Notes: a model not told the origin generated them from the sequence alone. 64,000 nucleotides of DNA from Actinokineospora xionganensis (GCF_014323725.1 NZ_JABVED010000002.1:1-64000); one strand, 5' to 3'. Counted from the stretch's first letter, positions 25,444 to 35,395 are shown. Numbers and translations are program-made.

Positions 25444-27183
25444 ATGACCGACGAGCAGGTCATGGTCGCCGGGCGCTACCGGCTTGGTTCCCGCATCGGC
25501 AGTGGCGCCATGGGTGTGGTCTGGCAGGCGCACGACGACCGGCTGCACCGCACGGTCGCGGTCAAGCAGTTGCTGTCCCAGCCGGGCCTGTCGGCCGAGC
25601 AGGCCGAGGAGGCGCGGCAACGCGCGATGCGGGAGGGCCGGATCGCGGCCCGGCTCGCCCATCCGAACGCGATCACCGTCTACGACGTCGCCGAACACGA
25701 CGGCGAGCCGTGGCTGATCATGGAGTACCTGCCGTCGAAGAGCCTGGCGACGGTGCTCAACGAGCGCGAGTACCTCGCCCCGGTCGAGGCCGCCCGGATC
25801 GGTTCGCAGATCGCCGCCGCCCTGGTGGCCGCGCACGCGGCGGGGATCGTGCACCGCGACGTCAAGCCCGCCAACGTGCTGCTCGGCGAGGACGGCACGG
25901 TCAAGATCACCGATTTCGGGATCTCCCGGGCGACCGGCGACATCACCGTCACCGCGACCGGGATGCTCGCGGGCACCCCCGCCTACCTGGCGCCGGAGGT
26001 GGCCAAGGGCGAGACCCCGACGTCGGCCGCCGACGTGTTCTCCCTCGGTTCGACGCTCTACACCGCGGTCGAGGGGCACTCGCCGTTCGGGTTGAGCGAG
26101 AACACCCTGGCGCTGCTGTACGCCGTCGCGGCGGGCAAGGTGCAGCCCCCGCGGCAGGCCGGTGTGCTCACCGCGCTGCTGATGCAGTTGCTGCGCGCGG
26201 ACCCGAACGAGCGGCCGACGATGACGGTGGCCCGGGACGCGCTGGCGGCGGTCGCGGCGGGCAAGCCGCTGCCGTCGATCGCCCTGGCGAACCAGCGGAC
26301 CGACCCTTATCCCAAGCCGCAACAGCAGCAACAACAGCAACAGCAACAGCGCCCGATGGGCCCGCCGCCGACGCCCGCCGGGGGTTTCCCGCCCGGCACC
26401 CGCCTCGACGTCAACCCGTTCGCCGAGCCGCACCCGTCGGGTCCGATGAACCGGGCCGAGCCGCAGCGCATGTCGGCGATGTCGTCGGGTCCCCGCACGC
26501 CGCCCGGCGGCTCCAATCCCCGCACGCCGCCCGGTGGCTCTGGTCCGCGCACGCCCCCAGGCGGTGCCGGCGCGCGCCCGCAAGGTCCGCGCACGCCTCC
26601 TGGCGGGGCACGGCCCGCTGCGCGGCGGCCGGAGCCCGCGCGCAAACACGACGCGCGCTCGATCATCCTGACCATCCTGGCGATCATCGGCGCCGCGCTG
26701 ATCGGGATCCTGGTGGCCAGCCTGCTGACCAACAAGGATGCGCCGAAATCGTCGAGCCCCACCACGAAGCCCGTGCCGGTGACGACGACCAAGGCGACCA
26801 CGACCAAAACGACGACCACGACAACTGAGCCGACCACCACGACCACGACCACGACACCGGACAAGCCGACCGCGGCCCAGTACGAGCAGGCCCTGCGCGC
26901 CTACTACGCGCTGCTGCCCGACGACCCGGAGTCGGCGTGGGCGCTGCTCACCGCGCGCGCCCAGGCCAAGTCCAGCGGGTACGAGAACTTCAAGAAGTTC
27001 TACGACGCGCTCGACAAGGTCGAGCTGTTATCGGCGAAGGCCGAGGACAACAAGATCGAGGGCGACGTCCGGTTCAGCAAGGACGGCAAGTCCTCGACCG
27101 AGCGGTACACGTGGGTCATGACCGAGGTCGACGGCACCATCAAGATCGATAACTTCGCCCGTCGCGGCCGCTCCGACGGCTGA
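25444..27183 (+). CDS. Ser/Thr protein kinase with extracytoplasmic NTF2-like domain
   Basis: 579 aa. The kinase domain (~10-275) has IGSGAMGVVW, VAVKQLL, HRDVKPAN and DFGIS. A juxtamembrane region has a Gln run (~10 residues near 291-300) and four copies of an RTPPGG unit. The TM is near 401-422 (SIILTILAIIGAALIGILVAS). A Thr-rich stalk leads to a C-terminal domain of ~95 residues (YEQALRAYYALLPDDPESAWALL ending in DGTIKIDNFARRG). The kinase domain is closely similar to its upstream neighbour, indicating tandem duplication. AGGAG precedes the ATG; operon with the first kinase. The outer domain resembles those of the two small proteins upstream. Confidence 0.93.
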   Translation: MTDEQVMVAGRYRLGSRIGSGAMGVVWQAHDDRLHRTVAVKQLLSQPGLSAEQAEEARQRAMREGRIAARLAHPNAITVYDVAEHDGEPWLIMEYLPSKSLATVLNEREYLAPVEAARIGSQIAAALVAAHAAGIVHRDVKPANVLLGEDGTVKITDFGISRATGDITVTATGMLAGTPAYLAPEVAKGETPTSAADVFSLGSTLYTAVEGHSPFGLSENTLALLYAVAAGKVQPPRQAGVLTALLMQLLRADPNERPTMTVARDALAAVAAGKPLPSIALANQRTDPYPKPQQQQQQQQQQRPMGPPPTPAGGFPPGTRLDVNPFAEPHPSGPMNRAEPQRMSAMSSGPRTPPGGSNPRTPPGGSGPRTPPGGAGARPQGPRTPPGGARPAARRPEPARKHDARSIILTILAIIGAALIGILVASLLTNKDAPKSSSPTTKPVPVTTTKATTTKTTTTTTEPTTTTTTTTPDKPTAAQYEQALRAYYALLPDDPESAWALLTARAQAKSSGYENFKKFYDALDKVELLSAKAEDNKIEGDVRFSKDGKSSTERYTWVMTEVDGTIKIDNFARRGRSDG

Positions 27184-28083
27184 TCAGCGAGACTCGGCGG
27201 CTTCCCGCAGGGCCTCGATCAGGTCGCGCAGGGCAGGCTGGTTCATCGAGGACTCACGCACGGCGGCGTGGATCGCCCGGATCGGCTCGGGTCGGCGCAG
27301 CTTGCGCACCACGACCCCGGGATGGCGGCTGCCGAGTCCCATCTGCGGGATCACGCTGATGCCCAGGCCCGCGGCGACGAACCCCTGGGCCGTCGTGTAG
27401 TCCTCGCTCTCGACCACGAGGTTCGGGCTGAAACCCGCCGCGGCGCAGGCGTCGAGCATCACCTGAAGGCACGGGCCCGCGGGCCACTCGTTGCCGATCC
27501 ACGGTTCGTCGGCGAGATCGACGAGGTCCAGGACGCGTTTGCCCGCGAGCCGGTGGCCGCGTGGGAGGACGGCCCGGTATGGGTCGTCGAGCAGGTGGAT
27601 GAGCCGGACGCCACCGCGCAGCGGGCCCTGCCGCGGATGCACGACGATCGCGAGGTCGGCGCGCCCGGACTCGACCTCGGGCAGGGGACTCTCCGGGTCG
27701 ATCAGCTTGAGGTCGACCCGCACACCGGGGTGGTCCCGGCGCAGCTTGGCCAGGGCGGGCGGCACGAGCGCGGCCCCGGCGGTGGCGAAGTAGCGGATCG
27801 CCAGCCGCCCGGTGCGGCCGTCGCGGAGGTCGGCCAGCGCGGTCTCGGCTTCGGCCAGGTTCTGGCTGATGGTCGCCGCGTGCTCGGTGAGCAGCCTACC
27901 CGCGGCCGTGGGCTGCACGCCGCGACCGACCCGTTCGAGCAGGGCCAGGCCTGCCTGTTTCTCCAGCGCGGCGATCTGCTGGCTGATCGCCGAGGGCGTG
28001 TAGCCGAGGTTCGTTGCCGCCGCGGTGACCGAGCCGCTGGTGACCACCGCGCGCAGGACCTGCATCCGTCGGACATCAAGCAT
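27184..28083 (-). CDS. LysR-family transcriptional regulator
   Basis: 299 aa from the ATG at 28083 (MLDVRRMQVLRAVVTSGS). N-terminal winged HTH (AAATNLGYTPSAISQQIAALEKQ) and C-terminal periplasmic-binding-protein-like effector domain (~90-290). Divergent from an EamA transporter gene 95 bp away, the usual arrangement for a LysR protein controlling its neighbour. Its stop is adjacent to that of the kinase at 27183 (convergent, no gap). The effector is not predictable. Confidence 0.94.
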   Translation of the reverse strand: MLDVRRMQVLRAVVTSGSVTAAATNLGYTPSAISQQIAALEKQAGLALLERVGRGVQPTAAGRLLTEHAATISQNLAEAETALADLRDGRTGRLAIRYFATAGAALVPPALAKLRRDHPGVRVDLKLIDPESPLPEVESGRADLAIVVHPRQGPLRGGVRLIHLLDDPYRAVLPRGHRLAGKRVLDLVDLADEPWIGNEWPAGPCLQVMLDACAAAGFSPNLVVESEDYTTAQGFVAAGLGISVIPQMGLGSRHPGVVVRKLRRPEPIRAIHAAVRESSMNQPALRDLIEALREAAESR

Positions 28084-28131
28084 GTAGCTCAGCTTAATGG
28101 TCGATGCATAACATTTCACTTGTCCTGCCTA

Positions 28132-28146
28132 GTTGTCTCAGGCAAC
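28132..28146. promoter_or_regulatory. Candidate LysR operator
   Basis: GTTGTCTCAGGCAAC contains GTTG-N7-CAAC and the T-N11-A pattern typical of LysR sites. It lies in the LysR/EamA divergent gap, 32 bp before the transporter start. Confidence 0.45.
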
Positions 28147-28177
28147 GTAATCGCTGTCGAGCAGGGGGAGGAAGCAC

Positions 28178-29107
28178 GTGATCAGCGGTGGCCGAGCGAC
28201 TTTGGTGCGGATGGGCCTGTTGGCCCTGCTCTGGGGATCGAGCTTCCTGTGGATCAAGCTGGCGCTGACCGGCCTGTCGCCCATCCAGATCGCGGTGACG
28301 CGGAGTGCCCTGGGCGCCATCGTGGTGCTCGTCCTCTGCTACTCGCAGCGGCACCGGCTGCCGACCGACCGCACCGTGTGGGGGCACCTGGTGTTCGCGG
28401 CGTTCTTCGGCAACGCGCTGCCGTTCGTGCTGTTCGCGGTGGGTGAGCGGACTGTCGACACCGGTATCGCGGGCGTGCTCAACGCGACGACCCCGCTGTG
28501 GGCGCTGCTGATCGGCATCGTGATCGGCTCCGAACGCGGCAACCTGGGCCCGGTGCGCCTCGGCGGCCTGCTGCTCGGCTTCCTCGGGACGCTGCTGATC
28601 TTCGCGCCGTGGGAGAAGGCGGGCGTGGCGAGCTGGGACGCCCTGGCGATCCTCGGCGCGGCCCTGAGCTACGCGGTCAGCTATGCCTACATCGGGCGCA
28701 AGATCTCCGGCCGCGGCACCGCGCCGATCGCCCTGTCGGCGGCTCAACTGCTCACCGCGACCGGTCTGACCGCTGTCGCCGTGCCGGTCGGCGGGCTGCA
28801 GCCCGTCCACCTCAATGCCACGGCCCTGATCGCGGTGGGCATCCTCGGCGTCTTCGGCACCGGCTTCGCGTTCGCGCTCAACTACCGGTTGATCGCCGAC
28901 GAGGGCGCGACCAACGCCACCACGGTGGGCTATCTGCTTCCGGTCGTCTCGGTGCTCCTGGGGGCGGTCGCGCTCGGCGAGCAGATCACGCCGCGGGTGA
29001 TCGCGGGCATGCTCGTGGTGCTGGTCGGGGTCGGGATGACCCGATGGCAGCGCAAGCCGGTGCTGGTCCCGATCGTGCCGGTGCCCGCCTTGGCGGCCAA
29101 GGCCTAG
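28178..29107 (+). CDS. EamA-family (DMT) transporter
   Basis: Inner-membrane drug/metabolite exporter, 309 aa, ten predicted TM helices in two EamA repeats (first LLALLWGSSFLWIKLALTGL; second with AILGAALSYAVSYAYIGRK). The GTG start has GGGGGAGGAAG a few bases upstream. Divergent from the LysR gene, which probably regulates it. Its stop codon overlaps the convergent HTH gene's stop by 4 nt. Confidence 0.92.
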   Translation: MISGGRATLVRMGLLALLWGSSFLWIKLALTGLSPIQIAVTRSALGAIVVLVLCYSQRHRLPTDRTVWGHLVFAAFFGNALPFVLFAVGERTVDTGIAGVLNATTPLWALLIGIVIGSERGNLGPVRLGGLLLGFLGTLLIFAPWEKAGVASWDALAILGAALSYAVSYAYIGRKISGRGTAPIALSAAQLLTATGLTAVAVPVGGLQPVHLNATALIAVGILGVFGTGFAFALNYRLIADEGATNATTVGYLLPVVSVLLGAVALGEQITPRVIAGMLVVLVGVGMTRWQRKPVLVPIVPVPALAAKA

Positions 29108-29985
29108 TCCCACTCCCAGCGGATGCCGAAGCGGCCCGGGCCGAAGTCGTTGGCCAGGGCGTGCACCGATCCCTCAGCGTCCAACTGCAGGACGCGGGGG
29201 CGTTCGTGGCCGTCGACAACCGTGTAGTGCACGCACTTGCTGGGCAGCGCCGACGGGTCGAAGCGGATCTCCAGCAGCAGTTCCTTGACCGGCAGCCTGC
29301 ACCGGCGCTCGTACATCACCGATTGCGGCTGCGGTGACGGGTTCTCCAAGGCGTGTTCGGTCAGGATCGTCTCACCACGCGCGAGCGGTTTGGGGAAGAT
29401 CAGTTCGGTGACGCTCAGGCCGGCGTCGAAATCGACGCTGACCGTGCCGATCCGGCAGTTCCACACCGCGCGCGTGACCGGCAGCGGGGTGCCGGGCTCG
29501 TCGACCTCGAAGATCCCCACCCACCGGTCGACACCGTCCTCCTCGGCGCGCAGCACCTGGCGGATCGACTGGGAGAGTTCGGTGCGGTCCGGGCCGATCA
29601 CGACGCGGTCGTGCAAGCTGATCCGGCTCAGCCGGCTGTCCCAGGTCGTGTCGACGCCGGTCAGCACGTTGGTCAGCGGCTCAGGCCACAGGTCGCCGAA
29701 GCCGATCGCTTCTCGGGTGACCGCGCGTCCACGGGGGCGGGGCGCCCCCAACAGGCTGATAAGCGCGCCGGGGTCCAGCTCCAAGACCTGTTCAAGATGT
29801 CCGACAGCAGCCAGGGACGACTGGCGTTCGGGCTGGCTGCGACCGGACTGCCAGTAGCTCAGGGTGGCGACGCTGACCGGCGTGCCGCGCTCACGCAGCC
29901 GGTCGCGAAGCCGCTCCATGCTGATTCCGCGTGCCCGGATCGCCTCACGAAGGGCGGTGGCGAAGGCGGAGTCACTCACGGGCAC
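29104..29985 (-). CDS. XRE-type helix-turn-helix protein
   Basis: 293 aa. N-terminal lambda-repressor-like HTH at about residues 8-72 (LREAIRARGISMERLRDRLRERG, TLSYWQSGRSQPERQ). A ~200-residue C-terminal domain of mixed beta character with no recognised motif follows (WDSRLSRISLHDRVVIGPDRT, VWNCRIGTVSVDFDAGLSVTE). Probable transcription factor; the C-terminal part could bind a ligand. GTG start at 29985, with an alternative GTG two codons later. It converges with the EamA gene, overlapping by 4 nt at the stops. Confidence 0.8.
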   Translation of the reverse strand: MPVSDSAFATALREAIRARGISMERLRDRLRERGTPVSVATLSYWQSGRSQPERQSSLAAVGHLEQVLELDPGALISLLGAPRPRGRAVTREAIGFGDLWPEPLTNVLTGVDTTWDSRLSRISLHDRVVIGPDRTELSQSIRQVLRAEEDGVDRWVGIFEVDEPGTPLPVTRAVWNCRIGTVSVDFDAGLSVTELIFPKPLARGETILTEHALENPSPQPQSVMYERRCRLPVKELLLEIRFDPSALPSKCVHYTVVDGHERPRVLQLDAEGSVHALANDFGPGRFGIRWEWD

Positions 29986-30019
29986 ACGTTAACCGTCGTG
30001 TCCATGGCCGGGAAAGCGG

Positions 30020-30694
30020 TCAGACGAGCCTGCGGTCCGACGCCCAGCGGGACAGCTCGTAGCGGTTGGACAGCTGCGTCTTGCGCAGGACGCTGGACAC
30101 GTGGGTCTCCACCGTCTTCACCGAGATGAACAGCTCCGCGGCGATCTCCTTGTAGGCGTACCCGCGGGCCAGCAGGCGCAGCACGTCGCGTTCGCGCGGG
30201 GTCAGCAGGTCGAGTTCCGGGTCGCTGATCGGCGCCGCGCCCGGGCGGTCGGCGAAGGCGTCGAGGACGAAACCGGCCAGGCGCGGGGAGAACACCGCGT
30301 CGCCGTCGGCGACCCGCACGACCGCCTTGGCGAGTTCCTGGCTGGAGATCGTCTTGGTGACGTAGCCGCGGGCACCCGCGCGGATCACCGCGATGACGTC
30401 CTCGGCGGCGTCGGACACCGACAGCGCGAGGAACACCACGTCCGGCGTGGCCTTGCGGGACTGGCGCAGCACCTCGGCGCCGCCGCCGTCGGGCATGTGG
30501 ACGTCGAGCAGCACCACGTCCGGCTTGAGGTGGCCGATCCCGGCGACGGCCTCGCCGACCGTGCCCGCCTCGCCGATCACCTCGATGTCGTCGGTGATCG
30601 TGTCGAGCTCGGCGCGCACGCCCGCGCGGAACATGCTGTGGTCGTCCACCAGGAACACGCGCACGGGCTGGCGGGACTTCGTCTGTTCGGTCAT
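30020..30694 (-). CDS. NarL/LuxR-type response regulator of an envelope two-component pair
   Basis: 224 aa. Receiver domain with DDHS acidic pocket, phospho-Asp in DVVLLDVHMPDGGG, Thr/Ser switch (FLALSVSD) and Lys in YVTKTIS. The LuxR HTH occupies residues ~160-222 (LTPRERDVLRLLARGYAYKEIAAELFISVKTVETHVSSVLRK). The start overlaps the histidine-kinase stop in ATGA, so the two are made together. With the PspC proteins next to it, it forms a LiaR-like envelope stress regulator; the signal is inferred. Confidence 0.94.
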   Translation of the reverse strand: MTEQTKSRQPVRVFLVDDHSMFRAGVRAELDTITDDIEVIGEAGTVGEAVAGIGHLKPDVVLLDVHMPDGGGAEVLRQSRKATPDVVFLALSVSDAAEDVIAVIRAGARGYVTKTISSQELAKAVVRVADGDAVFSPRLAGFVLDAFADRPGAAPISDPELDLLTPRERDVLRLLARGYAYKEIAAELFISVKTVETHVSSVLRKTQLSNRYELSRWASDRRLV

Positions 30695-31971
30695 GTGGTC
30701 ACCTTCGCGCGCGGCATGTTGAGCTGGACCTCGGTGCCGTCCCCGGGCGCGGTTCGCAACCGGATCTCACCACCGTTGCGCTCCATCCTGCCCCTGATCG
30801 AGTCGGCGAGCCCATGCCGGTCGTCGGGAACGGTGTCCGGGTCGAATCCGTTGCCCCGGTCGCGGACGAACACCGTGACCTTCTCGGGTTCGACCTCGGC
30901 GTAGACCGACACCTCGGCGACCCCGGCGTGCTTGGCCGCGTTGACCATCGCCTCCCGGGCCGCCATGACCACGGCGACCAGGCGCTCGTCGAGTTCGCAG
31001 TCGCCGACGACGACGTGGCTGACCTTGATCGCGAACGTGTCCTCGACCTCGCCCGCCGCGCGCGCGACGGCGTCGGAGAGGGTGCCGTGGGCCAGGCCGT
31101 CGACCGCGCGGCCGTAGCCGGACGGGCCGTAGAGCCAGCTGCGCAGCTGCCGCTCCTGGCCGCGGGCCAGCCGCAGGACCTCGCGCGGGGCCTCCGCCTG
31201 CTTCTGGATCAGGGCGAGGGTCTGCAGGACCGAGTCGTGCAGGTGCGCGGCGATCTCGGCACGTTCCTCCGTGCGGATGCGGGCGCGACGCTCCTCGCCC
31301 AGGTCGCGGACCAGCTTGAGCCACCACGGGACGGTGAGCACACCGACGCCGATAAGGGCGGCGAGCACCGCGAGCAGGGTGAACTGCACCTGGTTGAGGC
31401 CGATGCTGCTGACCAGGAACAGGACGATGCCGGTGATCACCAGGGCCGCGCCGGTCAGCACCCGCACCAGGGCGGGCCTGCCACCGGCGCCGAGCAGCGC
31501 TCCCTTGGCCCGGCGGCGCTGCGACTGGTCGGCTTCGCGCCAGACGACGGCGGCGCCGACGAGGGCGACCCCGAGACCGCCCGCCACCCAGCCGCTCACG
31601 ACGCCGGAGAGCGTGCCCGCACCGACGGTGAGACCCGCGCCGAGCGCGATCAGGCCGTAGGCCTGCTGCCGTTCCCTGGTTGAGATGGACCGCGCGTCGT
31701 CCGGCTGCTGCGGCGCGAAGATCCAGAGCAGACCGTACGCGAGGACGCCCGCGCCGCCGAGCGAGGCGAGCAGGGCGAACGCGATCCGCACCCACAGCAC
31801 GTCGACGCCGAGGTGGTCGGCGACACCCCCCGCGACCCCCGCGACCGCGCGACCGGACCGGCGGCGGTACAGCCGGACCGGGTCCGGCACCGCCACCGTG
31901 TTCGACTGAGCCCGCTGCTGGTCCGCGTCGACCTCCTCGAGGATCTGTGCTTCCACACCAAGAATGCTCAC
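30691..31971 (-). CDS. Histidine kinase with N-terminal PspC domain
   Basis: 426 aa. PspC domain at about residues 32-95 (LYRRRSGRAVAGVAGGVADHLGVDVLWVRIAFALL), then four to five TM helices. The HisKA_3 dimerisation helix contains the phospho-His (AHLHDSVLQTLALIQKQ), and a HATPase_c domain follows (REAMVNAAKHAGV, VRDRGNGFDPDTV, GDGTEVQL). The GTG at 31971 (VSILGVEAQ) is chosen over an ATG seven codons earlier because the latter begins a poorly conserved basic stretch; this is uncertain. Fusion of PspC to a LiaS/DesK-type kinase is common in actinobacteria. Divergent from a second PspC protein. Confidence 0.92.
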   Translation of the reverse strand: MSILGVEAQILEEVDADQQRAQSNTVAVPDPVRLYRRRSGRAVAGVAGGVADHLGVDVLWVRIAFALLASLGGAGVLAYGLLWIFAPQQPDDARSISTRERQQAYGLIALGAGLTVGAGTLSGVVSGWVAGGLGVALVGAAVVWREADQSQRRRAKGALLGAGGRPALVRVLTGAALVITGIVLFLVSSIGLNQVQFTLLAVLAALIGVGVLTVPWWLKLVRDLGEERRARIRTEERAEIAAHLHDSVLQTLALIQKQAEAPREVLRLARGQERQLRSWLYGPSGYGRAVDGLAHGTLSDAVARAAGEVEDTFAIKVSHVVVGDCELDERLVAVVMAAREAMVNAAKHAGVAEVSVYAEVEPEKVTVFVRDRGNGFDPDTVPDDRHGLADSIRGRMERNGGEIRLRTAPGDGTEVQLNMPRAKVTT

Positions 31972-32069
31972 ACGCGCGAGCCAGGGCCACATCGGGGGAA
32001 CACCCTGAAGCCGATGTCAGGGTCGTTCCCGGATGTGCGCGGCCCGCTCCGGCGGCCATGCTTTCTCTC

Positions 32070-33317
32070 GTGAGTGGCGAATCGACTAAAGCGCACAGCG
32101 CACCGAGCGTGGAGGACACGCTCAAGGACTTCTGGGCGACCCGCCCACGGCGGCCTCGACAGGGCCGCAAGGTCGCGGGCGTCGCCGCGGGCATCGGCGC
32201 CCGATACGGCATCGATCCGGTCATTGTCCGAGTGGCCTTCGTGGTCGCGACCTTCTTCGGCGGCGCAGGCGTGCTCGCCTACCTGCTCGGCTGGCTGTTC
32301 CTGGCCGAGGAGGACGACGAGGCCTCCCCCATTGAGGCGCTCGCGGGGCACGGCAGCAGTTCCAGTTCGACGGCGTTCACCGTCGCGCTCTGCGTGGCGA
32401 TGCTCCCGGCGTTCTGGTGGTTCTTCGACCGCGACTTCAGCGGGTTCCTCGCCGTCGCGCTCATCGGCGGCTCGCTGTTCCTGCTGCACCGGCACCGGTC
32501 GCACCTGGGCGTCGCCCGGCCGCCGGCCGCCGCGCGGACTTCGGAGACGGAGACGGGACCGACCGTGGTGTGGGACCCGATCGACCCCGGCTACGAAGCG
32601 CAGCAGCAGCGGCCGCCCGCCTGGGACCCGCTTGGCGCCGCGCCCTTCGCGTGGGACCTGCCGGAACCAAGCTCGCGCGAGCCCGACCCGGAGCCACCCG
32701 CGCCGCGCAGGCGGTCGAAGGTCGGCTTGGTGACCATGGCGTTCGTGCTGCTCGCGGTCGGCGTCGGGGTGCTGGTCGGCCCGGACACCGGTGGCTGGCT
32801 GACTTTCCAGCACGGGATCGGCGTCATCCTGGGGATCCTCGGACTCGGTCTGGTCGCGGGCGCGTTCAGCGGTGGTGGCCGGGGGCTGATCGGGCTGGCG
32901 GTTCCGCTGGCCGCGGTGGGCATCGCGATGACCGTGGTGTGGCCGACCGGAATCACCGCGGAGGGGGTCGGCGACGTGGACGACAAGCCGCTCACCATCG
33001 AGCAGGTGCGGTCGAGCTACCAGCGCAACCTGGGCTCGGTGACCCTGGACCTGCGGGAGCTGCCCACGAGCGGTGAGGTCAAGACGAAGGCGAAGGTCGA
33101 CGTCGGCGACGTGACGGTCATCGTGCCGGAGACGGCCGACGTCACGGTGAAGTGCTCCGCCGGGGTGGGGTCGGTGAAGTGCCTCAACGATGAGCGCAAC
33201 GGTCCGGACTCGAAGGTCACCACCGTCGATCTGGGACCTGACGGCAAGGGCGGCCTGGTCATCGAGCTGGACGCCATCGTGAGCGGTCCGGGAAGCGTGG
33301 AGGTGCGTCGTGGCTGA
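32070..33317 (+). CDS. PspC domain membrane protein with LiaF-like C-terminus
   Basis: 415 aa from the GTG at 32070 (VSGESTKAHS); an ATG four codons earlier is possible. PspC domain at ~20-90 (GRKVAGVAAGIGARYGIDPVIVRVAFVVATFFGGAG), further TM pairs at ~105-145 and ~225-300, and a Pro-rich cytoplasmic link. The C-terminal beta-rich domain (SVTLDLRELPTSGEVKTKAKVDVGDVTVIVPETADVTVKC) resembles the LiaF/DUF2154 cell-wall-response domain. Together with the divergent kinase and regulator it makes a LiaFSR-type three-component set that likely senses envelope damage; LiaF proteins usually inhibit the kinase. Confidence 0.88.
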   Translation: MSGESTKAHSAPSVEDTLKDFWATRPRRPRQGRKVAGVAAGIGARYGIDPVIVRVAFVVATFFGGAGVLAYLLGWLFLAEEDDEASPIEALAGHGSSSSSTAFTVALCVAMLPAFWWFFDRDFSGFLAVALIGGSLFLLHRHRSHLGVARPPAAARTSETETGPTVVWDPIDPGYEAQQQRPPAWDPLGAAPFAWDLPEPSSREPDPEPPAPRRRSKVGLVTMAFVLLAVGVGVLVGPDTGGWLTFQHGIGVILGILGLGLVAGAFSGGGRGLIGLAVPLAAVGIAMTVVWPTGITAEGVGDVDDKPLTIEQVRSSYQRNLGSVTLDLRELPTSGEVKTKAKVDVGDVTVIVPETADVTVKCSAGVGSVKCLNDERNGPDSKVTTVDLGPDGKGGLVIELDAIVSGPGSVEVRRG

Positions 33318-33513
33318 ACAGTCGTGCGGGAAGCGGTTCGACCCGTTCGCCCTGCTCGCCGGAATCGCGACGCTGCTGGTGTCGGCGTTCGTGCTGACCG
33401 ACGGCGCGATCTGGGACGCGCTGCCGGACGCGCGGTGGCTCATCGCGGGCGGCGCGGTCATCGGTGGGCTGATGCTGCTGCTCGGGTCGACCATGCGGGG
33501 CAAGAACCAGTAG
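33310..33513 (+). CDS. Small two-TM membrane protein coupled to the LiaF-like gene
   Basis: 67 aa: two hydrophobic segments at about residues 12-30 (PFALLAGIATLLVSAFVL) and 42-60 (WLIAGGAVIGGLMLLLG), with a basic end TMRGKNQ. The GTG start overlaps the stop of the LiaF-like gene by 8 bp, so it is translationally coupled and probably part of the same envelope system. Family not recognised. Confidence 0.78.
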   Translation: MAEQSCGKRFDPFALLAGIATLLVSAFVLTDGAIWDALPDARWLIAGGAVIGGLMLLLGSTMRGKNQ

Positions 33514-33533
33514 GCAGCGGCCACTCACAACGC

Positions 33534-33564
33534 GAACGGCCCGGTCAAGGCGACCGGGCCGTTC
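33534..33564. terminator. Bidirectional terminator between the envelope operon and guaA
   Basis: A perfect 13-bp stem (GAACGGCCCGGTC and its complement) with an AAGGC loop lies between convergent genes, 20 bp from the small membrane gene and 7 bp from the guaA stop. Confidence 0.85.
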
Positions 33565-33570
33565 GGCGTT

Positions 33571-35128
<1,558 letters not shown>

Positions 35129-35178
35129 TGGCTACCTTCCGTCAGTTGCCGGAAGCCGGGAAGGGGTGTGGAACCTTC

Positions 35179-35209
35179 TCGGCACACAGCAAGCAGCACT
35201 GTGTGCCGA
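35179..35209 (-). terminator. Riboswitch-linked terminator in the guaA leader
   Basis: An 11-bp stem (TCGGCACACAG and its complement) has a 9-nt loop. Its 5' arm shares TCGG with the 3' strand of the proposed P1 (35206-35210), so aptamer P1 and the terminator cannot both form. That predicts an ON switch: ligand bound, guaA transcribed. Confidence 0.65.
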
Positions 35210-35335
35210 CCGGTCCCTCCCTGGGTTTCTCTCCCGGAGATGCCTGCCTGCGCACCGTGCCGCGCAGGTTTTCCGTGGCGCTCGAACCAGACCCGCCCCT
35301 GGTCGGAGCGGCGGAACCCTAGCCACCATCGTCGG
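35206..35335 (-). promoter_or_regulatory. ykkC-class riboswitch (subtype unassigned) upstream of guaA
   Basis: Read on the minus strand, the leader contains GCTAGGGTTCCG, then a stem CCGCC...GGCGG, then CTGGTTCGAG, then a variable hairpin CTGCGC...GCGCAG, then CCGGGAG with a GGG...CCC stem and GGGAGG. These blocks appear in the order of the ykkC/guanidine-I family (CUAGGGUUCCG, CUGGUCCGAG, GGG-AAAA-CCC, GGGAG). The ends CCGAC-GAT-GGT and ACC-G-GTCGG can pair as P1. The ACACGG block of guanidine-I is not directly before the last stem, so a variant specificity (PRPP, ppGpp or another nucleotide) is as likely. A -10-like TACGAT at 35353-35348 would start the RNA just before it. Confidence 0.68.
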
Positions 35336-35395
35336 TCAGCCACGGCCATCGTAGCTTGGCGAGCCCGGCGCGGGCCTCGGGCCTACGGTTGTGAC

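Noticed and set aside
26320..26350. CAG/CAA run as a phase-variation tract
   Set aside because: The repeat is in whole codons with mixed CAG and CAA, so length change would not shift the frame.
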